A stretch of 64,000 bases of DNA from Haematococcus lacustris (lineage: Eukaryota > Chlorophyta > Chlorophyceae > Chlamydomonadales > Haematococcaceae), in the NCBI GenBank assembly GCA_030144725.1, contig JASKMD010000008.1:4467056-4531055 (forward strand), written 5' to 3'. Both the position numbers and the translations under genes were made by a program. This document shows, one piece after another, positions 10,386 through 22,164 of the stretch; position 1 is the stretch's first letter, and every line of letters begins with the position of its first letter. Below the pieces are notes generated by a model, which saw only the letters and a program-made list of their open reading frames with translations, was not told where the DNA came from and searched no databases.

Positions 10386-10668
10386 CGTCCAGAGCTTGCG
10401 CTGATCAGACCCAGGTTGCCTTGCACAAGCTGAAGGCGCGAAGGCCTAGCGAGGGCCCTCATACCCTCATTTACCCACGGCGCACCATGACCCTGGGCTG
10501 CCTGGTAGGGCACACTCGCTCGCACCCTTGAGCCCTTGAGCCCTCTTTTCAGTCTAACTTACCCTAGCCAATCAATTATATCATGAATCGTTCACGCAGC
10601 ACATCATTCTCACAATATCAACAGACAGGCCCTGGGCTGCACGTCAAGGCATGTGGGGGCATACACCC

Positions 10669-13065
10669 TTATGCAAACTCCAACTCAGCTGACATGATAG
10701 CCAGGGCGTCAGTGGGCAACAGCAGGAAGTTGTCCAGGAACAAGTCCCCGGTCTTGTCCACCGTGGCAGTGCCCACCAACCTGCATGGCGCAGGGCAGCC
10801 GCAGTGCCACACCATGGGGTCACGAGGATGGGCCTGCTGTACTCCCAGCTGCACGCGCTTTGCATCCTCACCCAGACCTCAGCAGCTGGAGTGTCGGGCC
10901 TGGTGGCTGAACCCAGCTGCATCGACATGGACATGGGCGACTCAGATCACCCCGTGACTATGGTGTGACGCCTTGAGAGGGAAAGAAGAAAGAAAGACGA
11001 AGCCCCCACAGGTGGGCATGCATGAAGGGAGGAGGGTTGTATTGGGTGCATCCCCATGCTGTCCTCTCACCAGGGAGGGTACGTGTAGGCCCCATTGGGG
11101 CTACCAATGTCATCCTCACCCATCCACCCACCCACCCACCCACCCACCCCAACGCCACCCACAGGCTCAGCCATACCCGACATGACCACCAAACCCGACA
11201 CGGCCACCATGGACTACGTAGCCAGCTGCCACCCACTTGACAATGCTGCCCACAATGCGCTGCCCGGTGGCCTTGCGGAAGCTGCCCTGCGTGTCCTCCG
11301 TGGTCAGCAGCGTGCGCACCACCAGAGGGGGTGCGGTGTACAGGGGGCCGGCTGAGAACACAAAGTTTGCATCAAACTGCAGCTCCATCTGGCCCGTTGC
11401 CAAGTCCACTGTACCCTGCAGTGGCCACACAGCCAAGGCCGCAACCAAGCAGCCATGTGGCCTAGCAATACGTAGGGAGCACCACGCAGAAATAGGTACA
11501 TGTACGTGGACGTATAGGTGTGCAGGAACAGCTTGCAGCAGGAAGTGCAAGAAGGGGGCGGAAATGCCAGGGGTGGGTATCCGGGTTGCAGGGCTGGGGT
11601 TGCAGGGCTGATGCCTGACATCTGGGTTGCAGGGCTGATGCCTGACATCAGCAGTTCCGACACATTGTCCTGCGATGACACAGGGCTCCACCTAGCTTGT
11701 GACGCCACAGGGGCGGCGGCCAGGAGGGGTTACCCGATGTGAGTGCTAGGGGTTCTGGCCAGGGGAACAGTTGTCAGGGAAATCACAGTCATTGTCAGGG
11801 AGTGTTGCTGCATGCATGTCATGTCATGTCATGTGGTGCTCACAACTTCCTGCAAGCAGGGCGCAACCTCGGCCTGCTGCGTGTGTGGTGTGCAGCACAT
11901 GCAGCAAGAGGAGCTCCCCTGGGAGATGAGAAGGGAGGGCCAGAGCAGGCAGCGCACCTGCAGCTTCAGCGGTGTGATGGCGATGTTCTGCAGGGCAACG
12001 TGGAAGGGTCCCAAGCCAATCAGCAGTAGACTGCATCCACCCTGCCGCTGATGCCGCAAGCTTCTGAGCCCCTGCCCCTGCGCTACCCCTTCCCTTTCAT
12101 GCAGTGTCGCCTGGTCCATGATCAGCCCCAGCTGCTGCTGCCCTGTGCGTGGCATCCAGCAGTGAGCCAGCTGCTGGGCTCGTGTGTGAGAGAGCCGCAA
12201 GACAGCACACTGAGCCGTGTTCCAGCTAGCTGTGGGCAACCTATGTCAGTGAGGCAAGCTCTGAGCAGCCCCGGTTTGCTGTCAGCTGGTGGGGTGGGGT
12301 AACCAAGGGAGTCTAAGGGGGAGCGGCACCAGCTCACCAGGGGCGGTGGGATGGGCACTTTGAACAGACTGGCGGTGCGCCAACTGAGGTCCGGGATGAT
12401 GACAGCCTGCGGCAGCAGCTCAGGGCTGCATGCTTCAGGTCAGCAGCACAGCACCGGGATCACAGCCGGCCCAGCACCTTCCCTTGCACCCTGGCTGGCC
12501 CTGGCTGGCCCAGCCATGCAATTTAGTCACTGCTGTGGCAACAGGTAGCCCTATCGAGGTGCCCTTTGGTTTCCATGCCAACTCTACATCATAGCCCTCG
12601 TGGTCAGGCAATAGTGTAGGTGGTAGGCGACCATGACCATGTGTATGCCATGTACAAGCCATGTGCATGTGCCATGTGCCATGTTTAGCAAGCTCGGCGC
12701 ACCAGGCTTCAAGGGCCACTGCCCTGCCCGCTCCGACAGATGTGACCTGTGTCGGCTATGCAAGTGCTGCGCTGTATCGTGCAAGCATGGCGGATATGGC
12801 CATATGCTGAGCGAGGGCTGGGCTGAGCTAGTGAGCTCACTCTACACAACCCTACAACACCATTATGAGTGGTCCCTAGTGCTCCCTAGTGGTCCAACTT
12901 CAGTGGAGGCCCCAGTGAGGGACGAGGGGGCTGAGCTACTTAGCTGGGCTGGGCTGGACTGGGGCTGGGCTGAGCACCTGCGGGTCGAACGTCACGTGCA
13001 GCAGGCTGCCACCCTGAGCCTCCACGCGGGCCCAGCCACCGCCACCCACAGCATTGTATGCAAAT
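10669..13065 (-). CDS. Conserved-looking protein of unknown function, 5' end unresolved
   Basis: At least five exons are supported on the minus strand by open frame plus splice signals: 13065-12978 (with FAYNAVGGGGWARVEAQGG, HVTFDPQ), 12425-12338 (PQAVIIPDLSWRTASLFKVP), 12030-11958 (LLIGLGPFHVALQNIAITPL), 11415-11254 (GTVDLATGQMELQFDANFVF, APPLVVRTLLTTEDTQGSF) and 10780-10669 (LVGTATVDKTGDLFLDNFLL, PTDALAIMSAELEFA, stop). Exon 11415-11254 ends in phase 0 while the last exon needs two leading bases, so one small exon between them was missed. The pattern of alternating beta-strand-like segments and the GTVDL.TG start suggest a beta-rich soluble protein, perhaps a plastid protein shared with land plants. 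That resemblance is from memory and weak. The start codon and any transit peptide were not found. Exon junctions other than those given are uncertain. Confidence 0.6.
12553..12680 (-). repeat. Dispersed ~125-bp repeat, inverted relative to the 18405-18530 copy
   Basis: The reverse complement of this segment matches 18405-18530 over most of its length. Shared blocks include GTCGCCTACCACCTACACTA, TTGCCTGACCACGAGGGCTA and TGATGTAGAGTTG, preceded by several ACATGGC units. A shorter third relative is at about 21592-21625. It looks like a small non-autonomous element inside an intron of the minus-strand gene. Confidence 0.65.
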
Positions 13066-13902
13066 CTGCAGGCCAGGTGCCAAGTGTGTGGCTTGACAAG
13101 ATGAGGAGGCTGGTGGTATGAGGGGTTGCATGGATGACATGAAGAAGCCTGGCTGCGCACCCTGACAGCGCACCCTGCCATGGTTGCACTTAAACGGTGC
13201 ACTGTAGGCATGTGCCTTACTCGGGGTAAATGCTGACTCCCAATCGACAGTCTGCCTTAGTTTTCAGTCTCATTCGAGTGTAGGTTTGGGGGCCTAGGCT
13301 GCCTTGGCCACCATCAGTGGTGACAGCAACTGCGGTAGCCTGTATGCACATTGGCTTTCGAGTGCGTTCTGCATGCTGAGCTGGCTTAGGCCCTGCATTG
13401 CATTCCAAGTGTCAATGAGCGCGCCTCAAACTGACTGCTGCGCACAGTTGCTGCTCACCACATGCACACCGCAATTTCATTGATTGCTGAGATAACATTG
13501 CGCCGTGGCTTGCGAGGTGTGATGGGCCCTAACGGTGAAAGTCGCTAATCAGAGGGGTGTTTGTATTGCACATGCTTTGAAGTACCATCTTGCACAGAAT
13601 ATTTGATGCAGGGGAGGGCCTTAGCTGCATCTCAGCCGCTGGCACAAACAACAGTAATCCCTACAGCCCCCATGCTACACCAAAGTAAAGCGCGAGTTGT
13701 ATTACACCTTGTAATCAAACACATCGATACTGTACAGCTCCCTTCACTGTCGGCATTCAGCTCCCTTCACATGACGTGCAACTCTTACATCGCACAGACA
13801 ACATGAGTGACCTTGCCCCGCACAGTGACGCGAGTTTATCGCAATAGGACCTGTCAAGCAGTATGTAGAGCCAACAGCGTAATAAAGCAGCAATCGAAAC
13901 GG
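13066..13902. other. Divergent intergenic region
   Basis: This lies between the first supported exon of the minus-strand gene and the proposed start of the long plus-strand gene. It should hold both promoters and possibly an unfound first exon of the minus gene. The only structure noticed is the repeat at 13726-13768. Confidence 0.4.
13726..13768. repeat. Dispersed repeat, copy 2 (partner at 10034-10074)
   Basis: Same orientation and nearly the same sequence as 10034-10074; differences are confined to a few bases. It lies ~135 bases before the proposed start of the AsmA/TamB-like gene. Confidence 0.6.
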
Positions 13903-16482
13903 ATGCCACACTCGCGCCTTGCAGCAGAGGCTTTGTCCGCGGCGAAGCAATGGCTCTTGGCAGATCGCGTGCATACGACAGTCTTTGGGGTCAGGAGCTA
14001 TGTGCACGTCCCGCTGGCGGCAGCGGGCCGCGCGTCCACCGCACAGCTGCCCCCCGGCTTGCTGCGCGCACTGAAGCTGCTTGGCACTGGTGTAGTAGTA
14101 ACGGGTGAGGGAGGGGAGGGAGGGGAATGTAGCGGCAGTGAAACAGTGACTCACCTGCCTGCCAGGTCAGCGGGCAGGCAGCAGGGCAGCCACCCACACG
14201 TCCTTTGTCACCTTCTGCAGGTGTCTCCTTGGCTGCGCTGCCTCCACTGCTGAGCACGCAGCTGGGCTTGCAAGCAGTAGTCAGCCTGGTTAACTCGTTG
14301 CAGCCGGGCAAGGTGGCCATTGCTGATGTGAAGCTGGCACTGTCAGGACCCTTCCACGGCAGCATCACGTACGTGGCATTCAGCCATTACATTCAGCTTC
14401 TCTGTGGTTTTCTTTATGAATTGCTGCATGCCTGGTCCCCTGGTTGCCCTGTGCCTGCTGGTGTGCCTCCACGCCAAGCAGCCCTTGGTTTGCAGCCTGG
14501 CTTGTCTGAGCCGGCAGAGGACGCCCTACCCCGCAGGCTCAAAGGCGTGACAGTACATGAGCCGCCGGAGTGGGGTGGGCAGCAGCTGCTGGCAGTGCAG
14601 GATGTGGAGTGCACTGGCAGCCTGTGGCAGCTGTACCGGGGTGAGGCGCTGTGAGCAGGCACGCAGACGTGGCCCTGCAGCATACAGTTGTGGGAAATGG
14701 AGAGCAGGGTGAAAGGCACTAGCAGGTTGGCGGGGCTGCTTTGCGATCTGCACATTGTCACAGCAGGCCCATGCCATCCCAGTGCCGTGAATGCAGTGCT
14801 GTGAGTTGAGCCACTCCTTATGTGTTTATGCCAACTTGTGCCAACTTAAACCATCTTACGCTATCTTCAGCTGCTTCAGGGTGAGCATTGTCAATGCAAA
14901 GTGCTCTACGCCGCCGCCAGCCATGCCATTGCAGTGGCGATGCATCTCAACTGCTGCATGCATCACTGCACCCTGCCCACCAACCCTGCATGTGACATGT
15001 GCCTGAGCACAGGTAGCCCCACGGGAGCCACACATTAGGGGTGGTGTTTGTCTGCATGTAGTAATGGCACAGGTTCCATTTTGCACCCTGTGGTGCATGG
15101 GCTCCTCCTGTTCCTGCTGAACTTGACCGCTCTGATGGTAGTGGGATGCTCCACACCACGCTGCAGGCGCGCCCAACCACGTGATCATGCACAACCCGGT
15201 CATCAACGGCGGATACAGTGCCGTCGCCCGGGACTTCCGGATCATCCGGTACCTCGAGGTGGCCGGGGCTTTGGAGGCGCCGGAGGAGGCTTTGCAGCAA
15301 GCAGAGAAGCTGGAGGAAGCGCACGGCATCAGCTCGTCCAGCCCCCCTCGCCCGCAGCACACACCGTCAGACACGAGTCGTCCGGCCACGGACAGCGTCA
15401 ATGCCAGAAATGCGTTTGGCGGCACGAATTCGGCAAGCGCAATTGGCGGTGCAAGCGCGGCGTCGTCAGAGTCAGCAACTGATGAGGGCAACGCAGCGTC
15501 AGCGGGCTTGAGCGGGGCAGTGGACAAAGCCAAGGAGCGGGCGGCTGGTTTGGCCGCTGAAGCAGCTGAGGCTGCGCACACAGCCCGAAGCCTTGCGGAG
15601 TCCGGCATGCGTCACGTCAGCAGCCTGGTCCTAGACGGCGAGGACGCGGTAGCGCGGCGTGCCGCAGCCGTAGCCGCCCAAAAGCTGCACCGGAGGCAGG
15701 AGGAGGAGGCCGAGGCGATTGAGGGGGAAGGTGCGTTTATGCGCACCCTGACACAAGCTGACGACGAAATGAAGCTGAATGGCGAGCTACGCAGCCCAGA
15801 TCTGCGCCTGGAGGTGCGGGAGGGACGCCTTCAAGTCAACACCGAGATCAGGTACGCTTGCAGCGCGGCCATCGCGGGCAGGGATGGTGCGAGATGACAG
15901 CAGGAGGACGGCAGGAGGACGCAGCAGCAGGGAGCCTTATGTTGCATCCGTCCTGCCCACCCACTATCTTTAAGGCCAGAGGCCAGCACGTCAAACGTTT
16001 GACCACTAGTGGCCTGACATCTGGAACATGTCATCAATTGTCACCCTAGCTTACGTTTAAACATCTCCATCTCCTACCACAGCATTAGCCGCGCATGGGC
16101 ATGGGCCGCTTCCTCGGAGGCATTGCGCCACTAGGCTCATATCTGCTAACACCTGATCACATCGACTTGTACCCAGGAGGCGATGTCACTCACTCTCGCA
16201 CCTCCAAAGGGCACCTCCAAAGGGCAAGCCACTGAAGGGAACCTTGAAAGGGCACCTCCTACCACAGCATTAGCAAGGCCACCTTCTCTGTCTGACGTTC
16301 GTGGCCCTCTGACGCTAATGAGCTCTTCAGCCGTCAAAGGCCTCCCTGCCCCATGTGTTGTTGCAACCAGCGCAGGGATATCCTGGGCGGAGAGTTGGAG
16401 GTAGTGGGCGCCTTCAGTGACCCCCACCTGCTCTGGCTGCAAACCCTGGATGCAGCCGCCGCTGCTGCCCAGGCAGACGGCC

Positions 16483-16535
<53 letters not shown>

Positions 16536-19500
16536 TCTGGGGTTTTGAATGGAGGGGACAGCAGCAGGGGAGCAGGCAGCAGCAGCAGTGGAGGCGGGCA
16601 AGCTGGGGGGTCAAGGTGGTGGCATGGCCAGCCCCAGCATCCAGTCAGCGCCCACAGGCTTCAGAGGGTGAAGGAGACTGAGGGAGGCAAGGCCCGATGC
16701 ACACCGGGGGAGTGGAGGGTGGGTCAGTGCCTGGGTAGGGCTGGGCTGGGCTGGGCTGGGCTGGGCTAGAACAGCTTCCCTGACCCTCCCTTACACTTCT
16801 GTCACGCTGCCCCAACTAGTCTGGTTTCCGACCCTTCACGTAGTACGGGTAGCAGGGCTGGGCTGGTCTGCGGGTGGAAGATGACCCTTCGCATCAATTG
16901 TGTATGAATAACAGCCTGCACCGGCATCCACATGGGCTGCGTGCGTAGTGAACACAGCACAAGGAAGTGTGCCACAGCGACAGCTGGAAGCCAAACTTGG
17001 CAAACACATATACACACACGCTGTGGCCCTCCACATGCATTCTCTGTGTCGACATCATGGCTGCGCTGTGGCTATGCGGCAAGCTCAAGGCTCAGTCTGC
17101 ACAGCGACATGTCGATCCCCCTGCTGGCCCTTGCTGCTGCTCTCCTGCAGCTGACAGCTCCCAACCTAGACATGCGCATGAGGGTGTGGGAGGTGGAGGT
17201 GGCCGCCGAGTCCGCCCTGCAGCCCGCACCGCCCAGCTTCACGCTGCTGCACCAGCCCGCCACCATGAGCCTGCGCTTCACTCCAGCCCTGTCAAGGTGG
17301 GACCCGAGGACTGAAGAAGCGGCCAAGGAAGCGGTCAGGGTTGAAGGCAGGGGCTGGGGCTACGAGGGGCGAGCTTAGGGCGAGAGAGTTGGCAGCCCAG
17401 GTCGTCGTGGACCATACATGGGCATTTGCTGGGCTGTGGTCCACTTGGTATGGGTAACAGTCAGCTCCGGGCGGTCAGCTCAGGCGGTTATGTGGATACA
17501 GGACTCGTAGACATCTACATCAACAAATCTGACTGGAAACAGTGACAGTGATGTACACATGAGATATGTCGACCCCAACAGCAGAGTGGCTGGTAGCAGG
17601 TGCTTGTCTGTGTGGGCCACGTTTAAGGCAGGGTTGTGTTGTGTGGATGGACCTGGCCACCAGGCGGGGCCGCTGGCTATGCCCTTTGCAGGTTCGGGCT
17701 GGCCAGCATCAACCCGCTGCTGGGCCGTGTGTCATCGCTGTCTGAGGGCGCGGCGGGGCGCCTGCACGCCACCTTCCTGCCTGACGGCATGTCCCTGCCC
17801 TGTGAGAGCCCTGCATGCCACCATCTGCTGGTGCCAGCCTGCCTGTGGCGTTGTAGGGCGGTGGCTGGATTGCATGGGAGATGTGCACTGGGGGTTGAGG
17901 GCATGGCAGCAGTCCAGGCTGGTGCCTGGCCAGTGCAGGCAGCGGTGCAGGCAGCAGCAAGAGGCCCCAGTGTTGCAGCGCATCGCTGTAACATGACCCA
18001 CAACATGTGTTACCATTGCAATTTCAGCACCTGTGGCTGTGGATGCGGCAGCGATGGTGGGTTTACACCAGTGCTGATATACGCGGTGCGGAGGTCATGC
18101 TCGCAGACACGGACGCCAGCGTGGTGGTAGACCCCATGAAGTTGCGCCTGGCTGCTGCTCCCCTCGTGACGCAGCTGGTGGCAGGTGAGGGCACGCAGGC
18201 CAGCCAGGCTCAGCCTCTGTGTCTTGCTGTGGCGGGGTATGCTGTGGAGGCTAGGAGCAGGAGCACTGAGTGGGGAATGGCCTGTGCTCTTTCACTGTGA
18301 CTCTACACACGGCACTCACACCAGCACCCTGGCTCTCAACCTTAAGCCTTCATTGCAGTCAAACATTAGTTGTGGACCACTACAAAACGGTGTTTTGTCT
18401 GTGTGGTGTTCCCATTACATGGCTTGCACATGGCTTATACATGGCATACACATGGGCACGGTCGCCTACCACCTACACTATTGCCTGACCACGAGGGCTA
18501 TGATGTAGAGTTGACATGGAAAACATGCACTGAGTGTAAGCTGAGTGACAGCTCAAATGGGGGGGCGCACACTACTGTGCCACAGCGGGCTGGGTCTTGG
18601 GTGGCTTGTCTCGCACCCGCTTGTACCTCAGTAGCACAGCTCTAGCAGCCGCCACCTGCTACACCAAAGGGCACCTCCAAAAGGCACCTCCAAAGGGCAC
18701 CTCCAAAGGACAGCTCCAAAGGGCAAGCATCTCCTACCACAGCATTAGCAAGGCCACCACCTCCGTGCTCTTTCACTTACACCAGCAGTGGCCGCCGCAG
18801 CAGCAGCGCAGCTGCATTGGCCAGCCACCTGCCCAGTATGGGCTGGTGCAGGCTGTGCTCCCAGGCGCTGCTCACAGCATGGCGCTGCTCCTGAGCCAGC
18901 ACTCAGCCAGCCGCTAGGCACTGAGCAGTGCCTGAGGGCGCCCCTGCAGTACCAGCTGCTGTCCTGCCTAGTGTGGGGTGTGATAGGGTGTGATAGGGGT
19001 GTGGTAGGGTGTGGTAAGGTGTGACATAAGGGAATAGTGTGGTAATGGCAACCAGGGATGTGCACATGCCCTTCTCCCTAGCATCTTGGTTGCGGTGATA
19101 AAGGTGTCTGACGCATGCCGCACCTGGTCCAGGCCCAGTGCAGGACCCTTGCCTTGATGTCCTCTCCAGTGCATGTCCGCTCCCTTGCTTGCCTCACCTC
19201 GCACGGCTCATCACAGTGTGCGCCAATGAAGCCACTGGCAAGCCACCAACTCAGTAGGGATGCTGCCCCTTTCAGTTGCAGCACAGCTGTCATGAGTGCT
19301 GGTGCTGTCACTATGACCCAGTGCTGATCACCCTGATGCTCCGGGGTGTGTCGATCCCTGCTTGAGATGTACACTGCTCCTTTTTTTTCCTTGTGCAGGG
19401 CTGCACTTGCCAGGCAGCCAGCTGGCACTCGGCACAGCCGCTGACAAACACCAGCGCCACCACCACCAGCGCTCGCACCACCAACAGCACCCGCAACACA

Positions 19501-19537
19501 AGACACAGCGGCAGGAGGAGCAGGAGCGGGAGGAGAA

Positions 19538-19571
<34 letters not shown>

Positions 19572-21341
19572 GAGGCGGGCAGTGAGAGCCCAGGGCCTGA
19601 GCCGTTGCTGGAGGCCTGGGCCAGCGGGCAACATGTGCGCATCGCACGCAGCGGCGTCATTGAGCAGCGCAGGGTGGACATGCTGATAGGTGAGTGCTCC
19701 GCAGGTGCTCTGCGTCAGGCTCAGACAGGGTGCTGTGCAGGCTGGCCCTGGGTGGAGCCAGGGCCCAGATCAAGGCCTGAAACCCTAGAGGTGGAGAGAG
19801 GCAAAGCAGCCTAATGACTGACAGCGTAGATGGTGTGTGAGCCATCATCTTGGTTCATGATTGGGCCAGGTCTACTATGGTGCTGAGCGCTGTGCTGTCC
19901 CTGACACAGGGCAAGGGCCATGTTAGTTGTGTGCAGCTTCCAGAAGTTCTGCCCTTTGCATTTAAATAGTGCTGAGTTTGTTTTGTAGCATGGGACAGAA
20001 ATGCATCACTTCGCACTGCTGCAGCACCTTCCAATGCCCTGACCCTGACCCTGACCCTGACCCTGACCCTGACCCTGACCCTGACCCTGACCCTGACCCT
20101 GACCCTGACCCTGACCCTGACCCTGACCCTGACCCTGACCCTGACCCTGACCCTGACCCTGACCCTGACCCTGACCCTGACCCTGACCCTGACCCTGACC
20201 CTGACCCTGACCCTGACCCTGACCCTGACCCTGACCCTGACCCTGACCCTGACCCTGACCCTGACCCTGACCCTGACCCTGACCCTGACCCTGACCCTGA
20301 CCCTGACCCTGACCCTGACCCTGACCCTGACCCTGACCCTGACCCTGACCCTGACCCTGACCCTGACCCTGACCCTGACCCTGACCCTGACCCTGACCCT
20401 GACCCTGACCCTGACCCTGACCCTGACCCTGACCCTGACCCTGACCCTGACCCTGACCCTGACCCTGACCCTGACCCTGACCCTGACCCTGACCCTGACC
20501 CTGACCCTGACCCTGACCCTGACCCTGACCCTGACCCTGACCCTGACCCTGACCCTGACCCTGACCCTGACCCTGACCCTGACCCTGACCCTGACCCTGA
20601 CCCTGACCCTGACCCTGACCCTGACCCTGACTGCTCCTAGGCACCGCCCTGGAGGCCGACCCCAGCAGTGGCGTACACCTTGTGCTGTGGGGCAGCATGG
20701 ACCCTGACTCTGACCAGGTTCGCATGACTGTGGGTGTGCCAGCCCGCACCTTAGCCAAGCTGGGGCTGCGGGACCTGCCGCCTGATTACGCGCTGCCACT
20801 GCAACTCACTGGCAGCCTTGACGCACCGCAGCTGCAGATGACAGGGGTGTCCACTCGAGTCGGGCAGCTGCTGCTGCGCCAGGCCGTGCTGGCCCACAAG
20901 CACAGGGCAGGGCAGCGGGGGCAGCAGGGCGGGGCAGGGGGCCAGCAGCAACAACAGCAGCAGGAGGCTGGTGGGGTGGGTGCAAGTGCAGGGCGGCAGC
21001 CAACACGGCACCCTCTGCCAGGCAGTATGAGAGGGGAGGAGGCAAACCGGGATAGGAGGGAGGGCCAGGACAAGGGCTCAGCGGGTGCTGCCTCCCCTAG
21101 GCTAGATCACAACCTGGGTGATGGGGGCGAGGCAGGAGGTGACAGCCAGGGGCATGGCTGGGGGCCGCTAGCCCGATTGCGGGCGCTGGGCAGCTGGCTG
21201 CTGGATGTGGCCATGCATGTGGCGCCCCCCTCCCGGCATAGCCTGCTGCACATCGAGGAGCAGCTGGCGCATGATGCGGCCAATGTGCCCCCACTGGAGT
21301 TCACATTGCCATGGGAGGAGGCAGAGCAGCACAGGACATGA
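13903..21341 (+). CDS. Long AsmA/TamB-like beta-groove protein
   Basis: Several exons join in phase: 13903-14089, 14221-14368, 14537-14640, 15167-15851, 16376 onward, 17151-17296, 17692 onward, an exon ending at 19689, and 20641-21341. Early exons read SLQPGKVAIADVKLALSG, ITLKGVTVHEPPEW and LLAVQDVECTGSLWQLYRG, the recurrent beta-groove pattern of AsmA/TamB proteins near a membrane anchor. Later parts include NPVINGGYSAVARDFRI, ELEVVGAFSDPHLLWLQTL, TAPNLDMRMRVWEVEVAAES, FGLASINPLLGRVSSLSEG, LVLWGSMDPDSDQVRMTVGV and ALPLQLTGSLDAPQLQMTG. The last segment resembles the usual C-terminal LPV.LTG.L..P strand pair. A polyserine run of about 18 is encoded by a CAG tract at ~16484-16533. Related eukaryotic proteins act in plastids or mitochondria in lipid or protein handling at envelopes. 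That role is inference, and exons between 16.6 and 19.7 kb are only partly resolved. The start at 13903 is the first ATG of the open frame. Confidence 0.55.
16188..16280. repeat. CCTCCAAAGGGCA-type short tandem/dispersed repeat, copy 1
   Basis: Intronic units of GGGCACCTCCAAA are followed by CACCTCCTACCACAGCATTA and GCAAGGCCACC. The same order recurs at 18658-18765, so this is a small repeat family inside introns of one gene. Confidence 0.6.
18405..18530 (+). repeat. Dispersed ~125-bp repeat, second copy
   Basis: Partner of 12553-12680 in opposite orientation. It lies in an intron of the AsmA/TamB-like gene and begins with tandem CATGGCTTACA-like units. No terminal inverted repeat or target duplication could be fixed. 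Confidence 0.65.
18658..18765. repeat. CCTCCAAAGGGCA-type repeat, copy 2
   Basis: Five imperfect tandem units of CACCTCCAAAGGG precede the same CTCCTACCACAGCATTAGCA block as at 16188-16280. It lies in an intron. Confidence 0.6.
20037..20630. repeat. CCCTGA hexanucleotide array, 99 perfect copies
   Basis: The 594 bases are an uninterrupted run of CCCTGA. They fill most of the last intron (19690-20640) of the AsmA/TamB-like gene and end only ten bases before its 3' splice site. Long open frames across it (Asp-Pro, Arg-Val, Gly-Gln repeats) are by-products of a hexamer with no stop codon in some frames. The length is as assembled; the real number may differ. Confidence 0.97.
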
Positions 21342-22164
21342 GCAGCTCAGCGATGGCAGTGGCTGGCGCGACCACAGAGTCAGTCTCTGCCATACTCAGG
21401 CTTTAGCGGTGGCTCTAGCACAATTGTATTGTGTCGGTGTTGATGGGGGCCAGGACGGTTTGGTGAATTGTTTGGCTGGTCTCGCCTAGCAGGAATGAGC
21501 CATTACCTCTTGCGCCAACCATAATGCAGGTTCTTAATATCCAACATGCTGTGGGTGGTGTTTGTTTCAACACATTGTGTCGGTGCTTTCCACTTACACT
21601 ATTGCCTGACCCTATGACAGGGCTGTGGATAATAAGGAAATGGCATCACAAGCATGCATTGTTGAACACTGACGTTAGCTTCAGCGGGCTATGTTACTGT
21701 GCCTCATGAGCCTGTTGCCTTTGCTGCTATAATGCTGTAGGGCAGCCGCATGTATCCATGGTGGCAGGCTCTGGACAGTACTAGGCTTGTTGGGTGGATG
21801 AGCGAAGCATTACCACGAACATCCAGGTGGCTGCCAAGGATGTTTTGGTTCGCCCAGATCCCCGCTTGAGCCAGATTGAGCCAATTTGCACTGCACATCT
21901 CGACCAATCATATTGATATGTCTGGATATGGTTTTCCATCATTCAATGTTTATTACAGGATTAAGCAGTTGACTAGGCAGCCACAGAGATATGGCGGCGT
22001 GTTCAATGAGGAGCAGCTAGATGTAGTTGCACCAACTAAGCAACGAGGGTTAGGGCTTGCATGGAGCTATTTGCACATGGAGCCAACCACCAAATGTCGG
22101 TTAGCTATGCACAGCGCTTGTCTCTTGTTTCTCAATTATCTCGTTCGTCTTTGGTAACTTCACT
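21342..22164. other. Intergenic region between the AsmA/TamB-like gene and Tudor-SN
   Basis: This is a head-to-tail spacer that must hold the 3' UTR of one gene and the promoter of the next. A partial copy of the 125-bp dispersed repeat (CACTATTGCCTGACC) occurs near 21597-21612. No gene is seen. Confidence 0.45.

Noticed and set aside
20036..20640. Long open frames of Asp-Pro, Arg-Val or Gly-Gln repeats on both strands
   Set aside because: They are readings of the CCCTGA hexamer, which lacks stop codons in several frames. The array is intronic by splice phase (19689 joins 20641).
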